Source of the DNA: CALBPI01 sp039033995
GTDB taxonomy: Bacteria; Pseudomonadota; Gammaproteobacteria; Steroidobacterales; Woeseiaceae
Length of the DNA stretch: 64,000 nucleotides
Reading direction: 5' to 3'
NCBI GenBank assembly: GCA_039033995.1
Contig: JBCCBP010000004.1
Coordinates: forward strand, 1-64,000
Positions 1-7,595 of this stretch are shown here, in pieces (the first letter of the stretch is position 1; each line of letters starts with the position of its first letter). The notes under the pieces were generated by a model. The model searched no databases and had not been told where the DNA came from. It saw nothing but the letters and a program-made list of their open reading frames with translations. The translations under genes and the position numbers were made by a program.

Positions 1-548
1 AGCTCGTCGTCTTTCCAGTATTTTGTACCCTTGACCGTCGCCTGCAACGCGAGGCCACTCTCCGTCATTTGATAAACGGTCACGCCATCGAGGATCGCCT
101 CGGCGCCGGCGGCTGCGCCCTGTTCGCTCGCCTTGGCGGCGGCATCTGCCTGGCCGCCAAACGACCAGCCTTTATTGACGAAGTCATTCAGCGTGTCCCG
201 ATCGTGGAATACGAAGATGACGCGGTAATCTTTGACGCCAGCGCCGAGACCAATCCCGACTTCGCCCATTTTCATGAAAGTCTCTGCGCCGCTGGCCTGA
301 TCCCGAATCAAACCGTAGCCACCAGCAAAACTCGCGAGTATCAGGTTGACGTTGGCGTTGCTGAACACGCCGTAGCCGGGCGCATTGGCAATCTCTGAGC
401 GTGCGCTCGATTTTTCTGCGTACAGCTTTTGCAGTACGTCGTCGCGCATCTCGCGAATAGCGGTGCGTTGCTGATCCGGTGTGCCGCGCGGTGTCATGCA
501 GGCTGCCAGTAGTGCTGTCAGTCCGATAAGCGCCAGTCTTCGAGTCAT
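1..548 (-). CDS. SYLF/YSC84-domain lipoprotein (3' end outside window)
   Basis: The reading frame starts at an ATG at 548 with an AGGAG Shine-Dalgarno about 8 bases upstream and runs off the left edge, so the C-terminus is missing. The protein begins with a short hydrophobic signal ending in a lipobox (LTALLAAC, Cys around residue 16), so it should be a lipid-anchored envelope protein. The mature part has the glycine-rich pattern of SYLF (YSC84/Ysc84-like lipid-binding) proteins: GYGVFSNANVNL, FAGGYGLI, then GEVGIGLGAGVKDYRVIFVF. Family members bind phosphoinositides in eukaryotes; the bacterial role is not established. Family call fairly secure, function unknown. Confidence 0.75.
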   Translation of the reverse strand, partial: MTRRLALIGLTALLAACMTPRGTPDQQRTAIREMRDDVLQKLYAEKSSARSEIANAPGYGVFSNANVNLILASFAGGYGLIRDQASGAETFMKMGEVGIGLGAGVKDYRVIFVFHDRDTLNDFVNKGWSFGGQADAAAKASEQGAAAGAEAILDGVTVYQMTESGLALQATVKGTKYWKDDE

Positions 549-578
549 GATCGAGCTCCTGGGAAAAGAATGGATTCG

Positions 579-986
579 TTAGTCTTTGTTGATTGTTGCA
601 GTGCCATCCAGACCTTCGATCAAGGTAAACCGCAACGCAATCGCTGCCAGTGCAAGGATCAGGATGGCGGAGGCTTCGAACAATATCGTCTCTGGTGCCA
701 TGTCCTTGCTTTGCAGCACCACGAGTCGGGATAACGCCGTGATGGCAATAAAAATCGGGTAGATGACCGGGATGGCGTGACTGCGATAGAACACACCGAC
801 CATCGAAATCACTTCTGTGTAGAGGAACAAGAGCAGGATATCGGCGATCTCGATCGTCTGGTTTTTCCAGACGACACCGAGCTCGATACCAACTGCGCCG
901 ACCGTCAGCATGACGATCAGAACGAGGATGACTTTTTCGATACCGGAGATCAGGCTCGATACCGACAGTTGTCTATTGCTTGGCAT
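579..986 (-). CDS. PsiE-like phosphate-starvation-inducible membrane protein
   Basis: A 135-residue protein with about four hydrophobic segments (KVILVLIVMLTVGAVGIEL, IADILLLFLYTEVISMVGVF, IPVIYPIFIAITALSRLVV and a final ALIL segment). The layout and the LLFLYTEVISMVGVFYRSHAIP region match the PsiE family of inner-membrane proteins, induced by phosphate starvation in E. coli but of unknown biochemical role. The frame is open to 1079, but the start is placed at 986 because AAGGAG lies just upstream of that ATG and the extra residues are arginine-rich and unlike the family. It is divergent from the dehydrogenase-like gene at 1169 across an AT-rich promoter region. Confidence 0.75.
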   Translation of the reverse strand: MPSNRQLSVSSLISGIEKVILVLIVMLTVGAVGIELGVVWKNQTIEIADILLLFLYTEVISMVGVFYRSHAIPVIYPIFIAITALSRLVVLQSKDMAPETILFEASAILILALAAIALRFTLIEGLDGTATINKD

Positions 987-1080
987 GCGCTGCTCCTTAC
1001 GCAGGGTTCCTGGCTGTCCCCTCAAGGCCCGCGATTGTCCCGTCGCGACACCTGATATTCGTTCTAAAAAAGTTATCAAT

Positions 1081-1095
1081 CAATTTAAATAATTG
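1081..1095. promoter_or_regulatory. AT-rich inverted repeat in divergent promoter region
   Basis: CAATT-TAAAT-AATTG lies between the divergent genes starting at 986 and 1169, inside a strongly AT-rich stretch. It could be a regulator site or simply promoter DNA. No regulator can be assigned. Confidence 0.3.
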
Positions 1096-1168
1096 AATTT
1101 TTATTAAAAATCGTCGGCACCTAAACTATAGCCTAATCGTTAAGCATTGCATTGTGCAAAGGGAAGTT

Positions 1169-2101
1169 ATGCAAGCTGAAAGCCCCAACTTGCAGGTTGT
1201 CACCGGTGAAAAGGCCGCACTCGCGGACCCGGTCCGGCTTGCGGTTTCGTTGCCCGCTTCGACCGACGTCGAACAGGCAGTGAACGCAGTGCTTGCGGCC
1301 GCCGAAGCGCACCTGCGGATCACCTTTTCAGGCTCTCAGTCCCTAACGACCAACCCGGATCTGATGATCGATCAGAGCCTGTCGGCGCCGTCATTCGTCA
1401 TGACCCCGATTCGTTCATTGCGAGGCGTTCGCAAGAGTCCCGTTTCGCCCTTCGATGTGTTGGTCGTTGCGCGTCCGAGCAGTATCGATATCGATGCCGT
1501 GCCGACGCTGGATGCTGCTGCCTATCTGGCGCGACGTTTTGGTCGCGACCGGATCATTGTTCTCGCGAAAGATCCGATTGCGTTGGCACGTCTGCCAGAG
1601 GCACCGGCACTGCCCGGAGGGTTGTCGGTTGAGCACATGACGCTGGCCGGATTCACGCAGCGACTCATCGGGGGGCACGCGCCGCGTGCTGTCGTGGCCA
1701 CTGCCACCGGAATGCAGCAAGCGGTCGCGGATGTGCTGGCGAGTCTCGCTGGAACCGACGATCTGACATCGACCTTTATTCATGATGGTGCATTGCGAGT
1801 GAGTGCGGCTGGCGCTCATTCCCGCAGCCACCTGAGTGGCTTGATACCGGCGTTGATTACATTGCTTGCTTTACGTAACGAGTCCGATGCAGCTAGGTTC
1901 CTGGAACTCGCCTGGCTGCATTCTTTGGAAGACGGATTGGCCACGGACGGCCATCTCTCCGTGCAATCCCACACCACAGTCTTATCGATGGTTGAGTTCT
2001 GCCAGGCGCTGCGTGAGCGGTCGGCAATACCCCCCCGCTATATCGCTGCGAGCCTACCCCCTCCCGAGCAGCGAAACCGCCCGCGCTTGCGCCTGGTCTG
2101 A
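1169..2101 (+). CDS. Degenerate isocitrate/isopropylmalate dehydrogenase-like protein
   Basis: A 310-residue protein taken from the ATG at 1169, which has AGGGAAG just upstream; an in-frame GTG at 1154 is an alternative. The order of weakly conserved blocks follows the beta-decarboxylating dehydrogenase fold: an N-terminal helix block (VEQAVNAVLAAAEAHLRI), RIIVLAKDPI where family members have VHKANI, SLAGT, GAHSRSHLSGLIPALITLLAL where they have GSAPDIAGK.IANPTAM, and FLELAWLHSLEDGLATD near the C-terminus. The metal-binding aspartates and the N-terminal nucleotide and substrate motifs are not recognisable, so it is probably not an active dehydrogenase. The assignment comes from pattern reading only and may be wrong; otherwise it is a hypothetical protein. 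A strong terminator follows. Confidence 0.45.
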   Translation: MQAESPNLQVVTGEKAALADPVRLAVSLPASTDVEQAVNAVLAAAEAHLRITFSGSQSLTTNPDLMIDQSLSAPSFVMTPIRSLRGVRKSPVSPFDVLVVARPSSIDIDAVPTLDAAAYLARRFGRDRIIVLAKDPIALARLPEAPALPGGLSVEHMTLAGFTQRLIGGHAPRAVVATATGMQQAVADVLASLAGTDDLTSTFIHDGALRVSAAGAHSRSHLSGLIPALITLLALRNESDAARFLELAWLHSLEDGLATDGHLSVQSHTTVLSMVEFCQALRERSAIPPRYIAASLPPPEQRNRPRLRLV

Positions 2102-2153
2102 ACGCCAACACACCATTCCCCTGAGCAAAAACAGTCAATTGTTCACCCTTCCA

Positions 2154-2179
2154 CCCGCCACCCCAGCGGGTTTTTTTTT
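2154..2179 (+). terminator. Rho-independent terminator
   Basis: Stem CCCGC / GCGGG with a 7-base loop followed by nine T residues, 50 bases after the stop codon of the dehydrogenase-like gene. Confidence 0.85.
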
Positions 2180-2193
2180 GGCACAGAGACGTG

Positions 2194-2231
2194 CTTATGC
2201 CGCGGAGGCTATGGATGGCCGAGAGCGGCGC
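2194..2231. repeat. Interspersed intergenic repeat, copy 1
   Basis: Contains CTTATGCCGCGGAGG followed by GGATGGCCGAGAGCGGCGC (2213-2231). The same two blocks in the same order recur at 23355-23391, in both cases shortly after a rho-independent terminator. It resembles the REP-like CCATGGATGG-type intergenic elements common in gammaproteobacteria. Confidence 0.65.
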
Positions 2232-2429
2232 GGTCCATGGATGATCGAATGTCGCGCAGGGCAGGATGCCCGGGAGCGACGCGTCAAGGCCTTTCACTGA
2301 TATTGGCTTTGGGATGTTCGGTCAAACTGCAGCCGCATTGAGCGGCATTCTTTTGGCTCAGGTCCTGGCATCACCGCGATGCAGGTTCCTGCCGCAAGCG
2401 GTGCCAGAGTGAGTCTTATACTGTGCCGA

Positions 2430-2819
2430 TCAGGCCATGTCGGATCGGTTGGGTACCACAGCGAGATTTTTCTGGTCATCCCACAGCCTATCTGCGTCGG
2501 TGACGATATCGTTGTCGGCTTCAGCGATAGGGTTGGCAATAAAGGCGATACCGTTGATCAGCCACTGGGAGATTTCCGGCAGGGCGAGCTCATAGATTTT
2601 GCGCCGACCCTCGCGCCGCTCACTGACGATATTGAAAGCCCGCAGCTGCGACAGGTGTTGCGAAACGCGAGTCACCGACAAATCGACTGCATCAGCGAGC
2701 TGATTGACCGAATAGGATCTTCCATTAGAGATCTTATTGATCAGCAGAAGCCTGTCCGGGTGCGCCAACACTTTGAGTAAGCTGGCGAGCTCTTGCGCGA
2801 CCATGCACCGACTGGACAT
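2430..2819 (-). CDS. ArsR/SmtB-family transcriptional regulator
   Basis: A 129-residue winged-helix regulator. The start at 2819 has GAGGAGG 9 bases upstream; the frame stays open further upstream, but those residues do not belong to the family. The first half is typical ArsR: AQELASLLKVLAHPDRLLLI, a helix-turn-helix (YSVNQLADAVDLSVTRVSQHLSQLRAFNIV) and a wing (RREGRRKIYEL). The classic metal-binding ELCVC motif is absent, so the signal may not be a metal. The C-terminal 40 residues are extra and acidic. The target is unknown; no transport or redox partner is adjacent. Confidence 0.85.
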   Translation of the reverse strand: MSSRCMVAQELASLLKVLAHPDRLLLINKISNGRSYSVNQLADAVDLSVTRVSQHLSQLRAFNIVSERREGRRKIYELALPEISQWLINGIAFIANPIAEADNDIVTDADRLWDDQKNLAVVPNRSDMA

Positions 2820-3199
2820 TAGCGGCATCCTCCTCGTTCGCTTGCTGGCATAGTGCTGAGCGTCTTCACTGACGGGCACACAACATGCGAACCACGCCGG
2901 TGTAGTTACGACGCCGGCCGTCGCAGATAGGATCATCGCGGTGATCGCGATTGGACTTTTGATATTGGTGAAATCGGCAGAAACAGCGCTGGCGAGTTTT
3001 TCGCTGACAAAACGCCACTACAACGCCACAACGAGGAACGGGTTGGTGACTGCCGGCGGGCTCAAACTGATCAATTGTGACGAGATCACCGAGAGTCCTC
3101 CGTCCTGTCTTTACACACGGCACAGACACTAGCTGACAGCTATCGTCAATTAAAATACAATAATCTTAATCGATTATTCCAATTATCAGAACGAACAGT
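2820..3199. other. Intergenic region upstream of ArsR and LysR genes, no supported gene
   Basis: A 380-bp divergent gap. Short open frames on both strands include a hydrophobic stretch (IIAVIAIGLLILVKSAE, plus strand near 2930-2980), but none has a ribosome binding site and recognisable family together. The last 50 bases are very AT-rich and contain the inverted repeat at 3159-3178. Could include remnants of a lost membrane-protein gene. Confidence 0.35.
3159..3178. promoter_or_regulatory. Inverted repeat upstream of the NhaR-like gene
   Basis: AATAATC-TTAATC-GATTATT sits 22 bases before the ATG at 3200. Position and symmetry suit an autoregulatory LysR-type site, but this is inferred from layout only. 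Confidence 0.4.
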
Positions 3200-4108
3200 A
3201 TGGCGCTAAATTTCAAACACTTACGGTACTTTTGGGCCGTCGCAAAGGTCGGCAACCTGACACGCGCGGCCGAGAAGATGCATGTATCGCAGTCGGCGCT
3301 GTCAGTTCAGATCCGCCAACTCGAACAGTGGATCGGACAGCCGCTGTTCGCCAGACAAGGCAGAAGTCTTGTGCTGACGGAAGCGGGTAGTGTGGCGCTC
3401 GAGTATGCGGACACCTTGTTTGCCGTGAGTGACGAAATGGTCAACGTGTTGAAAGGCGAGAGCGTCGGCACACGACAAATTCTGCGCATAGGCGCGTTGC
3501 CGACTTTGTCGCGAAATTTCCAAATCACGTTTCTCGAGCCACTGCTTTCACTCGATGACGTTACGGCCGTCCTTCGCTCGGATACCCAAACGCAATTGCT
3601 CGCCCGACTCGAGGCCAGAGAACTCGATATTGTATTGACGAATTTACCGCCAACGCGTGATCAGGATAGAAATTGGCTGATTCACAAAATTGCGGAACAA
3701 CCCGTCGGACTGATCGGCCGTGCCAGTCAGGCGGTGGATGACGAGTCGATCGATAACTTGTTGCGGCGGTTGCCGCTCATCGTACCAACGCTGGAAAACG
3801 CGATCCGCATCGGTTTCGACGCCTGGTGCGATCGTCGCCAGATTCAGCCAATCATCCGCGCTGAGGTCGATGATATGGCGCTTATGCGTCTGATGATTCG
3901 AGAAAACTTCGGTTTGGCGGTGGTACCGCCGATTGTTGTCCGGGATGAGCTGAATCAGGGCTTAATGAAAGAATTTGTAGAGATTCCTGGCCTCACCGAG
4001 ACCTTCTACGCGGTGACATTGCCGCGCCAGTTCGAGAGCCCTGTGTTGCCGCGCCTGCTACGCCAGATTGATGACGGCATCGAGCAGCACCATGGCACTA
4101 TCTTTTAA
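3200..4108 (+). CDS. LysR-family regulator, NhaR-like
   Basis: A 302-residue LysR regulator. The N-terminal helix-turn-helix reads LKHLRYFWAVAKVGNLTRA... through AEKMHVSQSALSVQIRQLEQ. The opening NFKHLRYFWAVAKVGNLTRAAE and LFARQGRSLVLTEAG resemble NhaR, the sodium-responsive activator of nhaA, more than most LysR proteins. The C-terminal two-thirds is the periplasmic-binding-protein-like effector domain (RIGALPTLSRNFQITFLEPLL). No nhaA antiporter is present here. The next gene begins 21 bases downstream on the same strand, so the two may be cotranscribed. Confidence 0.8.
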   Translation: MALNFKHLRYFWAVAKVGNLTRAAEKMHVSQSALSVQIRQLEQWIGQPLFARQGRSLVLTEAGSVALEYADTLFAVSDEMVNVLKGESVGTRQILRIGALPTLSRNFQITFLEPLLSLDDVTAVLRSDTQTQLLARLEARELDIVLTNLPPTRDQDRNWLIHKIAEQPVGLIGRASQAVDDESIDNLLRRLPLIVPTLENAIRIGFDAWCDRRQIQPIIRAEVDDMALMRLMIRENFGLAVVPPIVVRDELNQGLMKEFVEIPGLTETFYAVTLPRQFESPVLPRLLRQIDDGIEQHHGTIF

Positions 4109-4129
4109 GACTGATCCCGGAGAGGACTC

Positions 4130-4858
4130 ATGCTACGTGTGTTTTTACTGACCGCTGTTTTGCTTGTGATGCTGTCTATCGTCGACGATGCATCAGCACA
4201 GAATCTCGAAGAAATTGTCGTAACGGGGTCTCGAATCAGTAGTTTCGAGGACGACACCGTTCCCGTCGTGCACTTGAAGCGTCGGCCGGATTTCATGGTG
4301 GTCAGCGCTTACGTTGAATCCGATTCGCGAGACCGTGATCTGCGATTGACTGAGGTTCGCAAGACGCTTCAGTCCGTATCGAAACAAGCCGCCAAAACGG
4401 CAAATATCGAGCTCGGATTGCTGCGTGTATTCGAAACGGATAACAACGAAATAGAGTTTGTCGTGCCGTTCGATCTGAACGACAGCAAGGTGACGTCTGG
4501 CTACCGATCGGATACGTCACGGGTCGAACTGGTCATTAAATCGCCAATCCTTGAAACAGATGACGATCCAGAGAAGATCTTCGAGCGCATCGAAGCATTT
4601 ATGGACAGTGTGCGAGTGACCGGCCGTGCTGTTGTTACCGATAGCGGTGACCCCAACTACAGTCTCGTCAATATCAGTCAGTATCGAGAAACGTTACTCA
4701 GAATGATCGCAGCCGACAACGAATCACTACGTGCTATTTTCGGCCAGCAGTACCAGGTGTCTATCCTAGGCCTTGAAGAGCCAATGCGCTGGCGCGTTAC
4801 GGGCCCGATGGAGTTGTCGATCTATTTTCCGTACATGTCGTCGCTAATGGTCGACTAG
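4130..4858 (+). CDS. Secreted protein with TonB-box-like N-terminus, function unknown
   Basis: A 242-residue protein with a signal peptide (LLTAVLLVMLSIVDDASA, cleavage before QNLEE). The mature N-terminus, NLEEIVVTGSRIS, is exactly the motif that opens many TonB-dependent receptors between TonB box and plug, yet there is no plug or beta-barrel behind it. The rest is soluble and charged, with an alpha/beta look (RDRDLRLTEVRKTLQSVSKQAAK, then EIEFVVPFDLND). It may be a periplasmic protein that contacts TonB, or a family that inherited this segment. The last four bases overlap the stop of the convergent gene at 4855. Confidence 0.5.
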   Translation: MLRVFLLTAVLLVMLSIVDDASAQNLEEIVVTGSRISSFEDDTVPVVHLKRRPDFMVVSAYVESDSRDRDLRLTEVRKTLQSVSKQAAKTANIELGLLRVFETDNNEIEFVVPFDLNDSKVTSGYRSDTSRVELVIKSPILETDDDPEKIFERIEAFMDSVRVTGRAVVTDSGDPNYSLVNISQYRETLLRMIAADNESLRAIFGQQYQVSILGLEEPMRWRVTGPMELSIYFPYMSSLMVD

Positions 4859-7593
4859 TCCGCTGCCCGGATTACCATTACCCAGTCGCACTGATCTTCG
4901 GTGCAGGTCGGAGCCTGCAACTCATGCACGCCGTTCTCCGGCTCGCTGATAACATCGAGCCCCTCTATTCGTCGCGCTACAGCATCTATCCAAAGCACAC
5001 GCAGCGTGTGATTGGGGGAGTCATCGATGATGACGCTGTTAGCACCGCCGACAAACAAGATGCGTTCCCCAGTGCCCTGCAAACAGGCGATGGCATTTTC
5101 AGGTATTGCCGCGCAGGATGTTCGTGAGAGTAGCTTCGCACGCTTCAGCACTAGGACCGCGTAAGCAGTGCGTTGCCAAAGAGTGTCACGGGTCCGCCAG
5201 TCTTCCGCGTTGAGGTCGTTATGCGGATAGTGTGCGCCGAAGTACCACTCGACACCATCGGCGCCGTGCATCAATGCGCCCCACAACACGTGTGATACCA
5301 GTTCTTTGTGAATCGCGGTTTCCTGGTCGGGCGGTGCGCCGGTTTGCCACGGACCGATCTCATCCATGCTGACGATCCAGGTCTTGCCTGCATTCGCCGA
5401 GGCCTTTTTCCAGCGCTGCACATCGGCGCTGACACGCTGTGGATCGTTGACTTGTAATGAGATGCCGTCGATAGCCGGATACCCGAGCAGCGGTGTCAGG
5501 ATGTCGTTCTGGCCATGCGCGTCGGCATGGGTGTGAATCAGCACAGGATGATCGTACGGGTCATTCGCGCCGATAAACTCGGCCATCGCGATGCGTTGCC
5601 CTGTTGTCTGGCCATTCGGCGAGAAGCTCGCGGGACCGTTTTCCTCGCCAAGATTCCAGATCAATCCTGGGTGATGCCCAAAGCGCGCGATCAGCTCGAG
5701 TAGATATAGTTGGCGATCGACGCCGGTGTCACCATCGTCGAGTAGTCGCTCATTCTCTGTCTCTTGCAGCACAACGTGCAGGGCGATGCCAAGCGACTGC
5801 ATATGTGCGAAGACGCGCTCCCATTGCGCAAGTTTGCTGATATCAAACCGATGCCGGTCATCGTATGTCGCATACGGCCACACATCGTCGCCGTCGCCAC
5901 CGATGTTCAACGTCAGAAAGTAACTGCTGTTCATACCGACCGACGCCAGATAGTTCATTGCGCCGATCATCTCGCGACCCCGGTCGTCGCCCCAGGTAGG
6001 ATCGCCTGGCTGCCAATCTCCCTTGTGCGCCGCGAAACGATGGATACTTGCGCCCGTCGACGCTTCACCGTCGCGTGCTTGTGTACGCTGTCGATACGTG
6101 TCGTCAAAGTCTCTGTAGGCCAGCAGGTTCTCAGGACTATTGGCGCCGACCTTCCACCAGCGCTGACCCGCGACGTCGAAATGTCCGTCGACGACGCGCA
6201 CCGGTCCGGTCGCACGAAAGTCTGGTGCTGACTTATCACTGGCTATCACTTCGAATTGTCCACTGCGCTCGGCGACGACGGATTCAGTGATCGCCGCGGC
6301 CCACGCAGCCCCGTCGCCCCGCTTAAGCGTCATCTGATAGGACCAGGTGCCGATCTCGCCGGGTCGAAAATAGACGCGCCATTGATCGCCGCTGCGCGCG
6401 CCTGTGTCTGCCGCCTGCCCGTCGGCGGCGTAAAAACCGCGCACGTGATATTTCGTGTCGCCTTTGCTCAGGACGACATCGAGTCGAAAGTCGGTAAACG
6501 GATTTGGCGTCGCCTGCTCGTCGGTCATCGGCCCGGTCAAGTCCAGCGCCACCGTATGCCATTGCTGATAGACATCGATCGCTGGCGCCTGTATTGACGA
6601 TATCGAGACCGGTTGCGGCTCAAAACACTCGATATCTGACAGCTCCGGGCTGCCGCCGCGCTCGCCGCTACCGGCAGCGATGCACAACGCATCGCCATGC
6701 TCGACCAGTCCCGTGCCGTGCCGTCCGCGTTGCAGACTTGGCCATGTTTGCCAGCGCTTCAATACCGTGTGGTATGCCTCAACTTCACTATGGGCGAGCT
6801 GTTGCGTCGCGCTTTCTCCACCCGCGATAACGACCCACGGTCCCCATGCTGCGACTGCGTTGCCAGCGCGAAGCGTTGGTAGAGCCATGCTGTCATCGAC
6901 CGACCATTGTTCGGTCGTGAGATTAAACCGATTGCCGTGGCGGGTGGTCAAACTCAGTACCTCATTGGTATCGAGCGATGTACGCCGTCCGCCAAAGGTC
7001 CACAGTGTCCCGTCGATCACGACAGCCTGTGCATGGTCACGCGCATCGGGTGCGTCCGGCAGTACCCGCCAGTCGCCGCTCTCTGGGTCGTAGCGATCCG
7101 CCCATGCGGTCGAGCCCGAGCGATGACCGTTAACGATGCCGCCGACCAGGTAAATCGCGCCATCATGAACCGCAGCACCAGCACCACCGCGTCGCCGCGC
7201 TCCCGGAATGCTGTGTGTCCACTCGAAGCGATCCTCGTCAGGGAGGTAGCGCAAGATTCTCGGCAATGGGCGCTCGTCCGGATAGCCGCCCGTCATCGCG
7301 CCGACAATGTAGATTGCCTCGCCGAATGAGACCGCCTGAAAATGGTGAATCTCAAGCGGTGGGATCGCGCCTTGTGTCCATTGCCCCGAAGCCGGATCGA
7401 AAATTGCGACGGGCTTTGTACCGCGACCACCCAGCAGATAGTGCTTGCCCCGGTGACTGACGAAACTCGCTTCGTGGCGTGCAACCGCGTCACCAGTGGT
7501 TGCAACGACTTGCCATTCCGGCGCCGAGCTGACGCAGCCCGTTTCGAACGCAACGAGCAAAATCGCTAACGCTGGCAAGGCAAATCGTGACAT
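4855..7593 (-). CDS. Kelch-repeat / DUF5060 / GH-A glycosidase lipoprotein
   Basis: A 912-residue protein with a signal peptide ending in a lipobox (LLVAFETGC, Cys20). Residues about 25-325 form a kelch beta-propeller with repeated GG motifs (YLLGGRGTKPVAIFDP, IYLVGGIVNGHRSGS, LWTFGGRRTS, WVVIAGGESA). Residues about 330-440 match DUF5060 (WHTVALDLTGPM, YHVRGFYAADG, WRVYFRPGEIGTWSYQM). A TIM-barrel glycosidase-like domain then follows to the end (WWKVGANSPENLLAYRDFDD, LIWNLGEENGP, GVEWYFG). Substrate unknown. The start at 7593 follows the symporter stop by 2 bases; an ATG at 7605 overlapping the symporter is an alternative. It is the last gene of the locus 1 operon and probably acts at the cell surface on glycans taken up by this locus. 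Confidence 0.75.
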   Translation of the reverse strand: MSRFALPALAILLVAFETGCVSSAPEWQVVATTGDAVARHEASFVSHRGKHYLLGGRGTKPVAIFDPASGQWTQGAIPPLEIHHFQAVSFGEAIYIVGAMTGGYPDERPLPRILRYLPDEDRFEWTHSIPGARRRGGAGAAVHDGAIYLVGGIVNGHRSGSTAWADRYDPESGDWRVLPDAPDARDHAQAVVIDGTLWTFGGRRTSLDTNEVLSLTTRHGNRFNLTTEQWSVDDSMALPTLRAGNAVAAWGPWVVIAGGESATQQLAHSEVEAYHTVLKRWQTWPSLQRGRHGTGLVEHGDALCIAAGSGERGGSPELSDIECFEPQPVSISSIQAPAIDVYQQWHTVALDLTGPMTDEQATPNPFTDFRLDVVLSKGDTKYHVRGFYAADGQAADTGARSGDQWRVYFRPGEIGTWSYQMTLKRGDGAAWAAAITESVVAERSGQFEVIASDKSAPDFRATGPVRVVDGHFDVAGQRWWKVGANSPENLLAYRDFDDTYRQRTQARDGEASTGASIHRFAAHKGDWQPGDPTWGDDRGREMIGAMNYLASVGMNSSYFLTLNIGGDGDDVWPYATYDDRHRFDISKLAQWERVFAHMQSLGIALHVVLQETENERLLDDGDTGVDRQLYLLELIARFGHHPGLIWNLGEENGPASFSPNGQTTGQRIAMAEFIGANDPYDHPVLIHTHADAHGQNDILTPLLGYPAIDGISLQVNDPQRVSADVQRWKKASANAGKTWIVSMDEIGPWQTGAPPDQETAIHKELVSHVLWGALMHGADGVEWYFGAHYPHNDLNAEDWRTRDTLWQRTAYAVLVLKRAKLLSRTSCAAIPENAIACLQGTGERILFVGGANSVIIDDSPNHTLRVLWIDAVARRIEGLDVISEPENGVHELQAPTCTEDQCDWVMVIRAAD

Positions 7594-7595
7594 GG

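Larger units (their letters stand above)
2102..2429. other. Intergenic: terminator, interspersed repeat, remainder featureless
   Basis: A 328-bp gap between convergent genes. It holds the terminator at 2154-2179 and one copy of an interspersed GC-rich repeat (2194-2231). From 2240 to the end of the ArsR gene no coding frame or RNA structure could be supported. Confidence 0.5.

Noticed and set aside
2866..3132. Short overlapping open frames on both strands between ArsR and LysR genes
   Set aside because: Neither has a convincing ribosome site or family, and the hydrophobic stretch appears in several frames because of base composition.
6256..7329. Several plus-strand open frames inside the kelch-DUF5060 gene
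   Set aside because: They are antisense shadows of a coding frame with clear domain structure, and none has recognisable features.
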